DNA of 64,000 nt from Cohnella silvisoli (GCF_021190915.1 NZ_JAIOAP010000012.1:62001-126000); one strand, 5' to 3'; shown: positions 7,788 to 16,649, counted from the stretch's first letter. Notes: generated by a model not told the origin, from the letters alone. Numbers and translations: made by a program.

Positions 7788-8486
7788 TTACTTACTGAGT
7801 TCTTCTTTTAAATCCGCGTAGGCGATGCGGTCTTCGATCCGACCGGATTTCCGCGCCTTCTCCGCCGCTTCTTTAAGCAGTTGTTCTTTCGTCTTGTCCG
7901 GTTTCTCATCGCCGTCACCGTTTGGTCCGCCAATGTTCTTAGGCTTCGGTTTTTCTACGAGATACGGTTTATTCGTAATCAGCGCCTGAACTGCGTCCTT
8001 AACGCCGACAACGTTGCCCTCTTCGTCGACCTTAATCGATGTGAGATCGGCGAGTTTGAGCGCATCATCTAACGCGTCCGGACGTACGTTTAATTCGCGG
8101 GCAACCGCCCGAAACTCCGCATTTATTAGGCGTTGGTTAGCGGCCGTTAATGCGCGATCGCGGTCGGCTTCCGCATCCTCCGCGCGTTTGATTGCTGCGG
8201 CGGTATCCGCATCCGCACGTTCCTTGTCGGACATTTCCGCTTTCTTACGATCTTCCTCCGCTTGTTCTAGCGCAGCGAGTTTCGTTTTCATCTCGTCATG
8301 ACCGGCGTACTTCTTTCGTTCACGTGCGAGTCGCTCCTCGATCTTCGCATCGAATTCTTCCTGCGTTAATTCGAGCTTTTTCGGCGGATCAACGGGCGGG
8401 TCGATAGGCGGATCAATTGGCGGTTCATCCGCGAATAATTGAAGATTCATATTCAACGGAAACTTACGTTTATTTTCGTTAGGCAT
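7788..8486 (-). CDS. Capsid scaffold protein (DUF4355/GP20-like)
   Basis: 232 residues. It carries the MNLQLFA sequence near its N-terminus, a Pro-Asp repeat (EPPIDPPIDPPVDPP), then a long charged coiled coil (residues about 50 to 120) and a C-terminal KEQLLKEAAEKARKSGRIEDRIAYADLKEELSK segment. This order is typical of DUF4355 scaffolds encoded directly before the capsid gene. It guides head assembly and then leaves. ATG start with GGAGG. Confidence 0.85.
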   Translation of the reverse strand: MPNENKRKFPLNMNLQLFADEPPIDPPIDPPVDPPKKLELTQEEFDAKIEERLARERKKYAGHDEMKTKLAALEQAEEDRKKAEMSDKERADADTAAAIKRAEDAEADRDRALTAANQRLINAEFRAVARELNVRPDALDDALKLADLTSIKVDEEGNVVGVKDAVQALITNKPYLVEKPKPKNIGGPNGDGDEKPDKTKEQLLKEAAEKARKSGRIEDRIAYADLKEELSK

Positions 8487-8575
8487 TCGTTACCTCCCGC
8501 GTTAAGCGCCGCGTGCGCATGGTATCCGTATCAGTTTAATGTCATGTACGTTCGGACGAAGAAAAACCAACGCGG

Positions 8576-9397
8576 TTAAACGTCGGCTGGAGGATTACGC
8601 ATTGGACTTACCAAATGTTTACAATTGGGATGAAAAATTTCCCTACGCGGTAAGTCGCCAATATACGGAAACGGCCCCGTCGCATCCGGTACGAGTTTCA
8701 CGTACTTGCCTTCCCAATTAGCGCAGGCGTCCTTGGCTCCGTGACGTGAGATACGCCCGTAGAGTACGTCGCGATCGATCGCCTCGTTTACCGTAGCCTC
8801 GCGATGCGTTATCGCCATCTTTGTCCGCGTTACCATTTCGACGTAAACCTCCGGACGCCAACGTCGGCCAGCCGCGTCAATAATTCCGGTATTAACGGAG
8901 TCGCCGAGCTTCTTCCGCAATCCATCGAGAATATCGCGGCTTATCGTTCGCCGGCCGATTATTCCCGCTGCCGTGTTCGCGCGCATTGATTCGCCCGTTA
9001 CCTGACGAACAGCCGATCGAACACGTCGCTCAACGTTTTGCGTAACCGCGAGTAAATCCGATTGAGTATCGGCGACTGCCGCCTTTACCATCTCGCTGTT
9101 CATACGGTTAAATTGCGGCGCCGCGCCGGGGTTCTCGATTTTCAACGAAGTCAATGCGTTGACGACGCCGTCTCGGGCAGCAAGCGGAATATTCTCCGCG
9201 ACCCAAGCTGCAGACTCCGCGTTAAGTCCGGACAATATCGTAGCGACTTCCGCAAGGGCTGCGGATGAATTGGCGCGCGACATTTCCGTTACGTCCATAC
9301 GGTTGAGCTCCGCAAGTATCGAAGTTATCGCGGCTTTATAAGCGGCTGTAAGCTTACCGATTTGATAGTCGTAAGTTGGCTCCGTTATCTTACTCAT
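8576..9397 (-). CDS. Minor capsid / head morphogenesis protein
   Basis: 273 residues. The C-terminal part (TRTKMAITHREATVNEAIDR then AKDACANWEGKYVKL and EIFHPNCKHLVSP) is the conserved region of the phage minor capsid protein 2 / Mu F family, with a Cys-His pair that may bind metal. It is a few copies per head and is needed for morphogenesis. The start overlaps the portal stop (GGATGAG), showing translational coupling with the portal gene. Confidence 0.83.
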   Translation of the reverse strand: MSKITEPTYDYQIGKLTAAYKAAITSILAELNRMDVTEMSRANSSAALAEVATILSGLNAESAAWVAENIPLAARDGVVNALTSLKIENPGAAPQFNRMNSEMVKAAVADTQSDLLAVTQNVERRVRSAVRQVTGESMRANTAAGIIGRRTISRDILDGLRKKLGDSVNTGIIDAAGRRWRPEVYVEMVTRTKMAITHREATVNEAIDRDVLYGRISRHGAKDACANWEGKYVKLVPDATGPFPYIGDLPRREIFHPNCKHLVSPMRNPPADV

Positions 9398-10959
9398 CCA
9401 CTACCGCCTGAATCGTTAAATACGGCGCTATCAACGAAACCGTTAACGCGAGCCTCATCTTCGCATATTCGCGTTAGAATCTCGTCAATATGCGTGTCAT
9501 CCACGTTATCCAAACGCTTAATCGCGGAGTGAACGTCGAGCGTCGGTTTATCACCGGTTCGGATAGCGGCGACTTCCGCATCATACTTCTCATCGCGAGG
9601 AATTCCGTCTTGCCACGTAATTTTCGGATAAATCGGCGTGTATGGAACGAAGCCCTCGACGCCTTTATTCGCAAAATTTTCGAGCTCCATCGCGGTCCAT
9701 AACGCATCTCGGATCGCCTTATCAACGTGAACGCGAATCCGTTTAACCTTCGATAATATTGGCATAAACCGCGCCTTAATTGCGCCGGCATCCGTATGTG
9801 ACGTACCTGTTCCGCCTTTATCGGAGGCGAGCGTAGTTCCGAAAATCCATTGTGGGGTTTCGCTCATTTGGAAGACGAGTCCGATTAAAATATCGAGTTC
9901 CTTAAACGCGCCGTCAAGTTGCGAGTTCCACGTCATGTAACCCGGCGTTTGATCGTCCTTAGTAACCGGAATGTATTTGCCGCCGAATCGGACTTGTGCT
10001 CCGTCGGCTCCGTCTTCGGTTATATCCGGGCCGTATGCCGCAGGGTCCGAGTGTTTCCAAAGGATATAATCGATTTGAACGAGACGGTCATTAATCGCGG
10101 CCAGTATCGACTCTAACTTCTCAACTCCACCCACGCCTTGCCAATCGTTATCAACGGACTTATACGGAATATGATGTACGAGCAAACGTGATGTTCCCGT
10201 TTCTACTACGTCCTCTGAACGACCCGTCTCGACTTGATCGCCGATTAAATACGTATCGATCGGAACACCTTCGGACGCGGAAACTCCATTTTCCGTTAAC
10301 TTGTACCGTTCATATATGATGTAGCCGGGAATATGTCGCTCTACGTTCAGGTACGGTGCCGCCGTTGTTCCGAAGAAGAACGTTACGAGTCGGCCGTTAT
10401 ATTCCGGAAGCCACTCGACCCACGCGATATTAATCGCCTTGAAACGTTTACGAGATCCGCGGGATAACTCCGGAAATACGTGGCGTGCGTCAACGGATTC
10501 GATAATCGGTTCCGGTGCGTTAAGCGGTGCTTCATAACCGAGCGCTTCCGTTTCACTAACGTCCGCCCGCGGAGCATAGTACGTTTTGATAAACGAATCA
10601 CCGCGGATGCCGGCGCCGATTACCGTTTCGTGAATGAGTTGCGTAACGTCGTTCTCTTCGACAATGCGATTGAGCGCGGATTGTTCCGCCGATACGTCCG
10701 GCTTTCCGCTATCAAACGAAGGGGGATCGCCGACCATCAAGTCCGCCGGCTTCGTCAGTAACACGTCCATTAAGTTTACCGCGATAAATAGCGTCTTAAG
10801 CTGTGCGGCGTGCGGCGTATCCTTTAACAGTGCCGATGCGCGATCGTATATTTCCGGATGCCGGCCGTCGAATACCGTCTTTCCGCGTTTATAGCGGGCT
10901 AGGCGTGGAATATCTCGAACGGGCGGGTACGCGGCTCCTGTCGCGAATAACTTCGTCAA
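9394..10959 (-). CDS. Portal protein (SPP1 gp6-like)
   Basis: 521 residues, the usual size. It forms the dodecameric ring at one capsid vertex through which DNA enters. Typical regions are the N-terminal RYKRGKTVFDGRHPEIYDRA, the wing region with DSFIKTYYAPR, and the stem/crown part IYPKITWQDGIPRDEKYDAE near the C-terminus. TTG start with GGAGG 7 nt upstream. It lies between the large terminase and the minor capsid gene, which it overlaps by 4 nt. Confidence 0.9.
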   Translation of the reverse strand: MTKLFATGAAYPPVRDIPRLARYKRGKTVFDGRHPEIYDRASALLKDTPHAAQLKTLFIAVNLMDVLLTKPADLMVGDPPSFDSGKPDVSAEQSALNRIVEENDVTQLIHETVIGAGIRGDSFIKTYYAPRADVSETEALGYEAPLNAPEPIIESVDARHVFPELSRGSRKRFKAINIAWVEWLPEYNGRLVTFFFGTTAAPYLNVERHIPGYIIYERYKLTENGVSASEGVPIDTYLIGDQVETGRSEDVVETGTSRLLVHHIPYKSVDNDWQGVGGVEKLESILAAINDRLVQIDYILWKHSDPAAYGPDITEDGADGAQVRFGGKYIPVTKDDQTPGYMTWNSQLDGAFKELDILIGLVFQMSETPQWIFGTTLASDKGGTGTSHTDAGAIKARFMPILSKVKRIRVHVDKAIRDALWTAMELENFANKGVEGFVPYTPIYPKITWQDGIPRDEKYDAEVAAIRTGDKPTLDVHSAIKRLDNVDDTHIDEILTRICEDEARVNGFVDSAVFNDSGGSG

Positions 10960-10980
10960 TTTGCGTCCTCCTTTCGTTAA

Positions 10981-12756
10981 CTATAGCCAAGTCGGTTTAT
11001 TCTGGAGCGCTCTCCGCCCCTTTTTCGATATACTGACGGCTTGCTCTAAAGCGTCGGGTAAGTCATCATGTGAACCCGATCCATACATTTCGAATTGTTC
11101 CAAGAGTAGCGCGTGTCTCCTCGAAAATTGAATCGCGCCACTTTCGATATCCGGTATCATCGCCTCGATCCGGAGTTCTTTCCGCGACCGTTGATATATC
11201 GCCTTAACACGTCTTTGCGCGGGATACCTTACGGCTGCCAACGCTTGTTTAAGCTTATCAACGAAGAATTCCTGCGCCGCCTGCGCCTCTGCAGCGATAC
11301 CGGCCGGCTGAAACTTGAGGACGCGCGATACAATTTCACGTAGGAATACATCAGGATGAACGCGCTCCCCATACGCATCTATAACGTAGATTGCGCCGGA
11401 AGCACGGTGTCGCGCTACGGTCACGATCGCGCTGTAATCCCCGCGCGTCTTCCCCATCGCGAAGTCAACACCCATGAAAACGTCATACTCGGGATTTATT
11501 CGCGGGTAACAATCCAAAACTCCGGACAACTTACCATCCCAATACGTAAACGTCTCTGGATTGAAAATCATCGATTCTTCGTCGAGCGGATTGTTCATAT
11601 ACTCCGTATTGAATGCTTTCGAACCGTTATCCCATTTCCACGCCATCAACTTCCACAACGGCTGTGCATCCGGCCAAAGTACGATCGCGCCCCGTTCCAT
11701 TTCCGCCCGGTTAAGCTCGTACAAGGCCTGCGCCTCTTCCGCACGCTTCGGATTATCGCGATCAACATAAACGAGTCGACAAGCTTCCCACAAATCCATG
11801 CGCTCCGGCCACGAAATAATCGCGCGATAGACTCGGCTCTTAAAGTCCGACCGTTTATGAAGAACGTTGATGAGGAGCGCTTCGTGATGGACCGTTGTTC
11901 CCATATAAACGAATGCCGTCCGCTTCCCTTTTGGGTCCCCCAACGGTACGACCGTTTGCGCGAACCAGTCGCGCATCTTCTGACGGAGCTCCGACGTGGC
12001 CGCGTTCGACTTTATGTCCTCGAGATCGTCGCATACGATGAGGTCCGGCCGCACGCCGTTCCAGTTACGTCCGCGGAGTGCTTGTCCGGTTGACGCCGCC
12101 TCTACCTTCGCGATAAGACGGGGGACTCCGTTCTCGCGCGGCTCCCACGCAATGAACTCCGTCGTGTTATCCTTCGGGTTCTCTTGCTGCTTCGGCGATA
12201 ATAACGGACCGAAATCGCGGCGCAGCTTCTCGTTGTGTTTCAATTGCATCGATATCCAATCGAGGTTACCGGAAGATACCGCCGGCGTTTCCGATATGAT
12301 GATCTCGTATTTACGCTTCCGATAAACGATCTCGCGTAACGGAAACGCCTTCGACAAGTACGTTGATTTCGCATGTGACCGCGGCGCCGCGACTGCAACC
12401 TTCGCGTTTACCTCTACGTTTGACACTTCGTCCATAATGTCGGAGATTTCGCGGTGAAAAGCGGGCGCCTCCGCTATATCCTCGATATCAAAGCCGTCCC
12501 AATTGCCGGCGTTTCCGGGGTTCTTCGCTTCCGAAAAGTATTCGAGCGCAAACGCGATGAGATCCGTTTCGCCGGCGTGTATCCGTTCGAGACGTTCGAG
12601 CTCGTTGATACTGCGCTCAATTTCCGCAGCATCTTCGGCCCCCACCGCGTCCCAATCGAATGAATCGGCGCGAATCGTATCGTAAAGGTCACGTAAAGGA
12701 ACGATAATATCCGCGCGAGATTCGCGATCTTTCCAAGCTCCGTTAATCCACGCGAT
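10981..12756 (-). CDS. Terminase large subunit (likely AUC start)
   Basis: The DNA packaging motor. The ATPase motifs are APRSHAKST (Walker A-like) and LIVCDDLED (Walker B); the nuclease part shows GVDFAMG, AAEAQAAQ and HDDLPDAL as metal-binding acidic sites. From the first canonical start (GTG at 12645) the protein has 554 residues but no ribosome site. The frame is open upstream to a TAA, and a strong GGAGAGGAG at 12766..12774 points, after 9 nt, to an ATC at 12756, giving 591 residues beginning with IAWINGAWKDRESRAD. I take that as the likely start. The small subunit gene lies upstream. Confidence 0.88.
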   Translation of the reverse strand: MAWINGAWKDRESRADIIVPLRDLYDTIRADSFDWDAVGAEDAAEIERSINELERLERIHAGETDLIAFALEYFSEAKNPGNAGNWDGFDIEDIAEAPAFHREISDIMDEVSNVEVNAKVAVAAPRSHAKSTYLSKAFPLREIVYRKRKYEIIISETPAVSSGNLDWISMQLKHNEKLRRDFGPLLSPKQQENPKDNTTEFIAWEPRENGVPRLIAKVEAASTGQALRGRNWNGVRPDLIVCDDLEDIKSNAATSELRQKMRDWFAQTVVPLGDPKGKRTAFVYMGTTVHHEALLINVLHKRSDFKSRVYRAIISWPERMDLWEACRLVYVDRDNPKRAEEAQALYELNRAEMERGAIVLWPDAQPLWKLMAWKWDNGSKAFNTEYMNNPLDEESMIFNPETFTYWDGKLSGVLDCYPRINPEYDVFMGVDFAMGKTRGDYSAIVTVARHRASGAIYVIDAYGERVHPDVFLREIVSRVLKFQPAGIAAEAQAAQEFFVDKLKQALAAVRYPAQRRVKAIYQRSRKELRIEAMIPDIESGAIQFSRRHALLLEQFEMYGSGSHDDLPDALEQAVSISKKGRRALQNKPTWL

Positions 12757-12860
12757 ATGTACCGTCTCCTCTCCGTGAAATTACCGTGAAATACGAGCGC
12801 TAGGCGTCCGTTAGGGTGAAACTACCGGGCAACGCAAAGAACCGTAATATCACGGGGAAA

Positions 12861-12980
12861 CTACGGTAAGGTTACGGTGTAGATGATTCCGACAATTAAC
12901 GCGATTGGAACGGAAAAGACCGTAATTATTCCGGCCCATAAGATAAATGCGACTAAACGCCATTCGGACGGTGTTCCCAT
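12861..12980 (-). CDS. Small single-span membrane protein
   Basis: 39 residues: MGTPSEWRLV then one long hydrophobic stretch (AFILWAGIITVFSVPIALIV) and a short tail. GGAGG lies 9 nt before the ATG. No family recognised. It lies between the two terminase genes, where such tiny membrane proteins are occasionally found; a function cannot be given. Confidence 0.6.
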   Translation of the reverse strand: MGTPSEWRLVAFILWAGIITVFSVPIALIVGIIYTVTLP

Positions 12981-13415
12981 CGAATACGCCTCCGTAAAAG
13001 TCAAAGATAAAAAATGATACGCGGATTTGTCCACAACCTAAAAAAGCCCTCCGAAGGGGGTGCCTTGGGGGTCGCGCACTTTAGCGCGTTAAAGCGTTGT
13101 ACATCCGCGTAAAATACGGATTTTATACGGTAGTCTGCGCATACACCGATATCCCCGAGATCGTATACGGGAGTAAGCGAGTCAGGCGTTTCAATCACGT
13201 ACTATATACCGATCGGCTTCCGTATATTACCGTTAATCCACCGATATACAGTGTTTATGCACGATTTATGCGCCCGAATTGCGTTAAATTCGAAAGTTTC
13301 CGTAGGGTCACGCGCCGGGAGATCCGTGCAGGATATTCGGGCGTTAGTGCAGCGGAGTGCACCGTAATCCGCCATATCGCTTCATCTAATAGGCGGAAAT
13401 ACCGCGCTATTCACG
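12981..13415 (-). other. 435-bp gap between terminase genes
   Basis: No convincing gene. It contains a terminator at 13040 and several short inverted repeats (for example GTGCA...TGCAC near 13350). A packaging (pac or cos) site would be expected near here, but I cannot point to one. Confidence 0.4.
13040..13062 (-). terminator. Intrinsic terminator after small terminase
   Basis: On the minus strand a CCCCC/GAGGG stem with TTCG loop is followed by six T. It lies downstream of the small terminase gene and before the small membrane protein and TerL. Confidence 0.7.
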
Positions 13416-13784
13416 TTAAGCTCTTTGCGCAAGTATCCGCGCCTTCAACGCCTCTACGTCCACCGTCTCCGATACCTTCGCGTCTATCTCTACTTTATCC
13501 GTGAGCATGCCGTTAACCTGCAGTAGTAACTTCGCAGCCGCCGCGTTATGGTCGTTAATAACCGCATCCGTTAAACTCGCCATTACCTCCGGAATACGTG
13601 CGGTAGTCTGCCGTACGATCTCCTTCTTTAGCTCGCGGTCGAATAACGGTTCCTTTAGCCAATCGTAGATCGAACGCTTTGTAACTCCGCATTCCGCCGC
13701 GATCTCTTCCATCGTTTTTCCTCCGCGTTTAGGAAGCGCTAGCCACCGTATCGCAATCGCATGATGTGTCTCTATACGTTGCAT
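13416..13784 (-). CDS. Terminase small subunit (phBC6A51-type HTH)
   Basis: 122 residues from the ATG at 13784; an upstream GTG at 13796 is in frame but overlaps the ribosome site GGAGG, so the ATG is preferred. The N-terminal half is a helix-turn-helix (KTMEEIAAECGVTKRSIYDWLKEPLFDRELK), as in phBC6A51-family small terminases, which recognise the packaging site. The C-terminal helices probably form the oligomer ring. Position before TerL supports the call. Confidence 0.75.
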   Translation of the reverse strand: MQRIETHHAIAIRWLALPKRGGKTMEEIAAECGVTKRSIYDWLKEPLFDRELKKEIVRQTTARIPEVMASLTDAVINDHNAAAAKLLLQVNGMLTDKVEIDAKVSETVDVEALKARILAQRA

Positions 13785-14230
13785 AATCGTTACCACCTCC
13801 GCTTAACTACGTTCATTCTTCGTAACCATATACGTACTGCTCGTGTGGAATGTGGACATTCCCGGTGAGCCTAAGTGCCTACCGCGTCATAACCGAGGCT
13901 TGCGCCTCGTTCCTTGCTGTGACCGGCCAAGAGCGGGCCGTCCACGACAATGTTATAACCGCGTCCTCTTTATATACGTTTAGTGCTATCGCGATAAGAT
14001 AGTTGATACACAAGGGACGCGCTTTCTGTCCCGAAGTGTCGGGGCGCCTTTCCCCGAATTTACGATTAACTACGTTTCCTGACGTAATCCCTCACGTAAA
14101 GAATCGCGTTCATTTATTCCCGTATGCTACGCAAGATAAGAGAAGCGCCGACCCTAAAACGCCGCTATCCCACGTAGCTCTAAGCACGAACGCACTTTTG
14201 AACTGTGCAGTATTTGCACCACTTACCCGC
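13785..14230. other. Structured non-coding region before TerS
   Basis: About 445 bases without a supported gene. It holds the 94-nt multi-stem element at 13852..13945, a perfect-arm palindrome GGAATGT-GG-ACATTCC at its left edge, two further hairpins near 14015 to 14055 (GGGAC/GTCCC and TCGGGG/CCCCGA) and the first copy of a 24-bp repeat at 14201. Confidence 0.5.
13852..13945 (-). ncRNA. Candidate multi-stem structured RNA
   Basis: A closing stem GTGGAC (13852..13857) / GTCCAC (13940..13945) encloses several helices: a GGCC/GGCC hairpin, an arm in which GTCA pairs around a perfect CGAGGC/GCCTCG hairpin with a 4-base loop, and a CGGT/ACCG hairpin. Read on the minus strand (direction of phage transcription) it ends ACCGGGAATGTCCAC. 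The nested pairing suggests a folded RNA; an IS200/IS605-type omega-RNA remnant is one possibility, but there is no tnpB nearby. Strand and identity are uncertain. Confidence 0.4.
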
Positions 14231-14256
14231 CTAACTATGCAGTATTTGCACCACTT
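14201..14256. repeat. Two 24-bp direct repeats, 32 bp apart
   Basis: Copies at 14201..14224 and 14233..14256 differ at one position (AACTG/A then TGCAGTATTTGCACCACTT). The spacing of 32 bp is about three helical turns. The second copy encodes the last codons of the winged-helix gene; the first lies just after its stop. They could be binding sites for that protein. Confidence 0.7.
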
Positions 14257-15118
14257 TTTCCGGCGACTCCGCAAATGTTCGTTCGTGTAAGCGGAAATCA
14301 GCGCTCAATGTCTGCGCATATTCGTCGCGATATTTCTTCCGGTACATGACGTCCGGGTTAACTTTAATCGTAAATGTATCGTACGCGCCCGATACCATGA
14401 CGAAGCCGTAGCGTGATAACTCCCGTAAGTAGGTCATAACATGCGCGTGGTCTTCACCGATTAGCCGCGCTAGACCGCGTATAGTTAGCGCCTTAACGAG
14501 GTCGATTGAACGCTCGTCCGGATTCTCGCATAAGTAGTAATATTCGTAGCTGAAATACGGAAGCATCTTGTATAAAAGTCCGGCCGCCGATATCGATACG
14601 TTACCCAACCGTTCGCGCGCCGCTGTCTGATATAGCTTCGTATAGCGCTGCGCCTGGTTAACGTAGCCTATCGTATGGTACTCGCTGCTAATCGAATATA
14701 CATCGCGCCGCGACTCCTTCTCCGTTATGAGAACGCCGCTCTCTCGTAGCTGGCGGACGATCTCTTTCGATGCGCGCGGTTTCTTTCCGATGGCCGACGC
14801 AACCTCATCAATTCCCATGCGCTTACTGCCGCGTATAAGAACGCCGCGATGTTCATATGACATATATGGCAGGAGCTTAAGTAGCGCGCCTAAAACGTGC
14901 AGAGGAGCACGGGCAGAAACGCTCTTTATCGGTTCGTGGTAGCTGTTAACGTAACGCGTATTGCCGCCGGTCTTTATCGCGGCTTCCCGTTTATAATACG
15001 CTTGTGCTGCCTCACGTTGCGCGCGGTCAATTACGTCATACTCCGTTTCGTCGACGAGGGTTAACGTGCGGCCGGCGTCTTCGTCGAAATATGTTTGGAT
15101 GCCGAGTTTATCACTCAT
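14231..15118 (-). CDS. Double winged-helix DNA-binding protein
   Basis: 295 residues from an ATG (15118) that overlaps the stop of the upstream nuclease gene; a TTG 12 nt upstream is an alternative. Two segments look like internal duplicates: VLGALLKLLPYMSYEHRG... followed by MGIDEVASAIGKK, and LLYKMLPYFSYEYYY... followed by TIRGLARLIGEDHAHV, each continuing into a winged-helix-like LRESGVLI or LSRYGFVMV strand. It resembles plasmid-type replication or regulatory proteins, but I cannot assign a family. The 24-bp repeats at its 3' end may be its sites. Confidence 0.6.
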   Translation of the reverse strand: MSDKLGIQTYFDEDAGRTLTLVDETEYDVIDRAQREAAQAYYKREAAIKTGGNTRYVNSYHEPIKSVSARAPLHVLGALLKLLPYMSYEHRGVLIRGSKRMGIDEVASAIGKKPRASKEIVRQLRESGVLITEKESRRDVYSISSEYHTIGYVNQAQRYTKLYQTAARERLGNVSISAAGLLYKMLPYFSYEYYYLCENPDERSIDLVKALTIRGLARLIGEDHAHVMTYLRELSRYGFVMVSGAYDTFTIKVNPDVMYRKKYRDEYAQTLSADFRLHERTFAESPEKVVQILHS

Positions 15119-15776
15119 GCCACAAACCAAGCCGCCTAAAGCGCCTCTCTATCTCCGAATAAAGACGTCTAAACCTGTTATATTTAGATGTCGTATCTCC
15201 GGTACCGTCCCCACTCGCTATACCACCTCTTCTGCGGTATACAGCCGACCGAAGACGTAATTTTCTTAATCTTCGTTCTTGTATTCTAATCTCACGGATT
15301 AGGTACAATTCTTCTCCTAAGTCCGGTTCACCGTCATCGCCATACCTAACAAGATTTTCATAAAGACTCTCGCAAAGTTCTTGAAGAATGTCAGTTACTT
15401 CGTCTATCATAATTTCTGTATACATTAACTCATCTTCCGCATGTCTAACAAACTCGGAGTATACAGCTTTGCCGATGTTCAACTCCGGCATTAATTCATT
15501 TATTAGGTGCGTCTCAAGAATATCGGCTGTCGATGAGTCGCTTGTAAGATACACACGGCATAACGCTGCTTCTCGGAGATCCTTACCGCCTCTACCTCCG
15601 GCATGTTGCGAAAGCCTCATCGATAAGTCCTTAGACATTCCCACGTATATCGCTTCTTCATTAGCCCTGTAAAAAACATAAACCCCCGGCCGTCTCTTTA
15701 ACTCTTGTCTTACTTTGCTAAAGTCGACCCAATTAAAAACCTTCTCACGAGCCTTAAGAGAAATATCAAGTATCAA
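15111..15776 (-). CDS. GIY-YIG family endonuclease
   Basis: 221 residues. The N-terminal domain has GVYVFYRANEEAIYVGMSKDLSMRLSQH, the GIY-YIG core with the conserved Arg, and a later ETHLINELMPELN with the metal-binding Glu and Asn-containing segment. The C-terminus is unusually Arg-rich and probably binds DNA. TTG start with GGGGG 7 nt upstream. Base composition is more AT-rich than its neighbours, suggesting recent acquisition, perhaps as a homing nuclease. Confidence 0.8.
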   Translation of the reverse strand: MILDISLKAREKVFNWVDFSKVRQELKRRPGVYVFYRANEEAIYVGMSKDLSMRLSQHAGGRGGKDLREAALCRVYLTSDSSTADILETHLINELMPELNIGKAVYSEFVRHAEDELMYTEIMIDEVTDILQELCESLYENLVRYGDDGEPDLGEELYLIREIRIQERRLRKLRLRSAVYRRRGGIASGDGTGDTTSKYNRFRRLYSEIERRFRRLGLWHE

Positions 15777-15865
15777 ATTTATACCCCCGAGTATAGTTTT
15801 CCGATAGATAATCTCCCGAGGCAGGTGGTTCGGAGTACCATTTTTCGCGCGGCCACGCTATCCCC

Positions 15866-15900
15866 GGAATCAAAAAAGACCCACCCTAAATCGATGGGGC
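15866..15900 (-). terminator. Possible terminator upstream of GIY-YIG gene
   Basis: On the minus strand an imperfect GGCCCCA/TGGGTC stem is followed by TTTTTT. It would stop minus-strand transcripts arriving from the SOS operon. Confidence 0.45.
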
Positions 15901-16039
15901 CTCAATACGTATAGCCGTGAGATTGCGCTAAATATACGGTAGCAGCAAAAAATAAATCAGGATATTTTGGAAGGATTTAGTATTGGAGTGTCGAATAAAA
16001 GGACTTTATGCCTAATCAAATTTTATCGGAGGTTGTATT

Positions 16040-16645
16040 TTGGAGGATCATTTAGAGCGCCCACATGAGTATCCGAACCACCGACAGCCTTTCCGTCCTC
16101 ATTCATCTATAGCCATCTCTCTAGCAATAGTGTCCCTCTGTTTTGTAATTTTTCTGTATCTTGATAGAATCAAGTTGGAAAAAGAGGTCGCACAATTGAG
16201 CGAGTTTGTTGAATCAACGAAAAAAGACGTCATTTTTACTAAAAAGTACAGAGAAGCCCTCTTGTACTTTTCAAAATTGTCATGGTTGCAATTTATACAG
16301 CACTCAGCGGAGGGCGGTCTTGTACAAACTGATGACTTTATCGTAGAAAAACTACACCTACTACTTAATCCTGAAGATGAAAAATTTGAGGTCATAATAG
16401 ACTTAAAACCAACGCCGCAGATGAGCGCCCACTACAAAGGCCGCGGCGTCTTTGACCTACCGGATAATGAGATGCGCATTAAAAGTAAAGAAATTATCGC
16501 AATGACTAAAGAGTTTTATAAGAGGGCTAGTGTTGGGTTTCAATCTCCGAAGTGGGACGACAAGAGCATCTCGCTAATTATAGAGGGATATCTTAATATC
16601 GGGGAGATGAAGAACGGGAAATTTAAGCTAGAAGGAGAAAAATGA
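16040..16645 (+). CDS. Membrane-anchored protein, probable lysogenic cargo
   Basis: 201 residues. A TTG start with GGAGG 8 nt upstream. Residues about 22 to 42 (SSIAISLAIVSLCFVIFLYL) form one membrane span, followed by a short coiled coil (KLEKEVAQLSEFVESTKKD) and a soluble domain that I do not recognise. It lies on the plus strand among minus-strand phage genes and is clearly more AT-rich than them, which fits a transferred cargo ('moron') gene expressed in the lysogen. Function unknown. Confidence 0.72.
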   Translation: MEDHLERPHEYPNHRQPFRPHSSIAISLAIVSLCFVIFLYLDRIKLEKEVAQLSEFVESTKKDVIFTKKYREALLYFSKLSWLQFIQHSAEGGLVQTDDFIVEKLHLLLNPEDEKFEVIIDLKPTPQMSAHYKGRGVFDLPDNEMRIKSKEIIAMTKEFYKRASVGFQSPKWDDKSISLIIEGYLNIGEMKNGKFKLEGEK

Positions 16646-16649
16646 ACGA

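Noticed and set aside
11356-12093. Plus-strand open frame of 245 codons
   Set aside because: Antisense to TerL; the TerL motifs and codon use settle the strand.
13001-13198. Minus-strand open frame of 65 codons
   Set aside because: It runs through a terminator hairpin and has no ribosome site.
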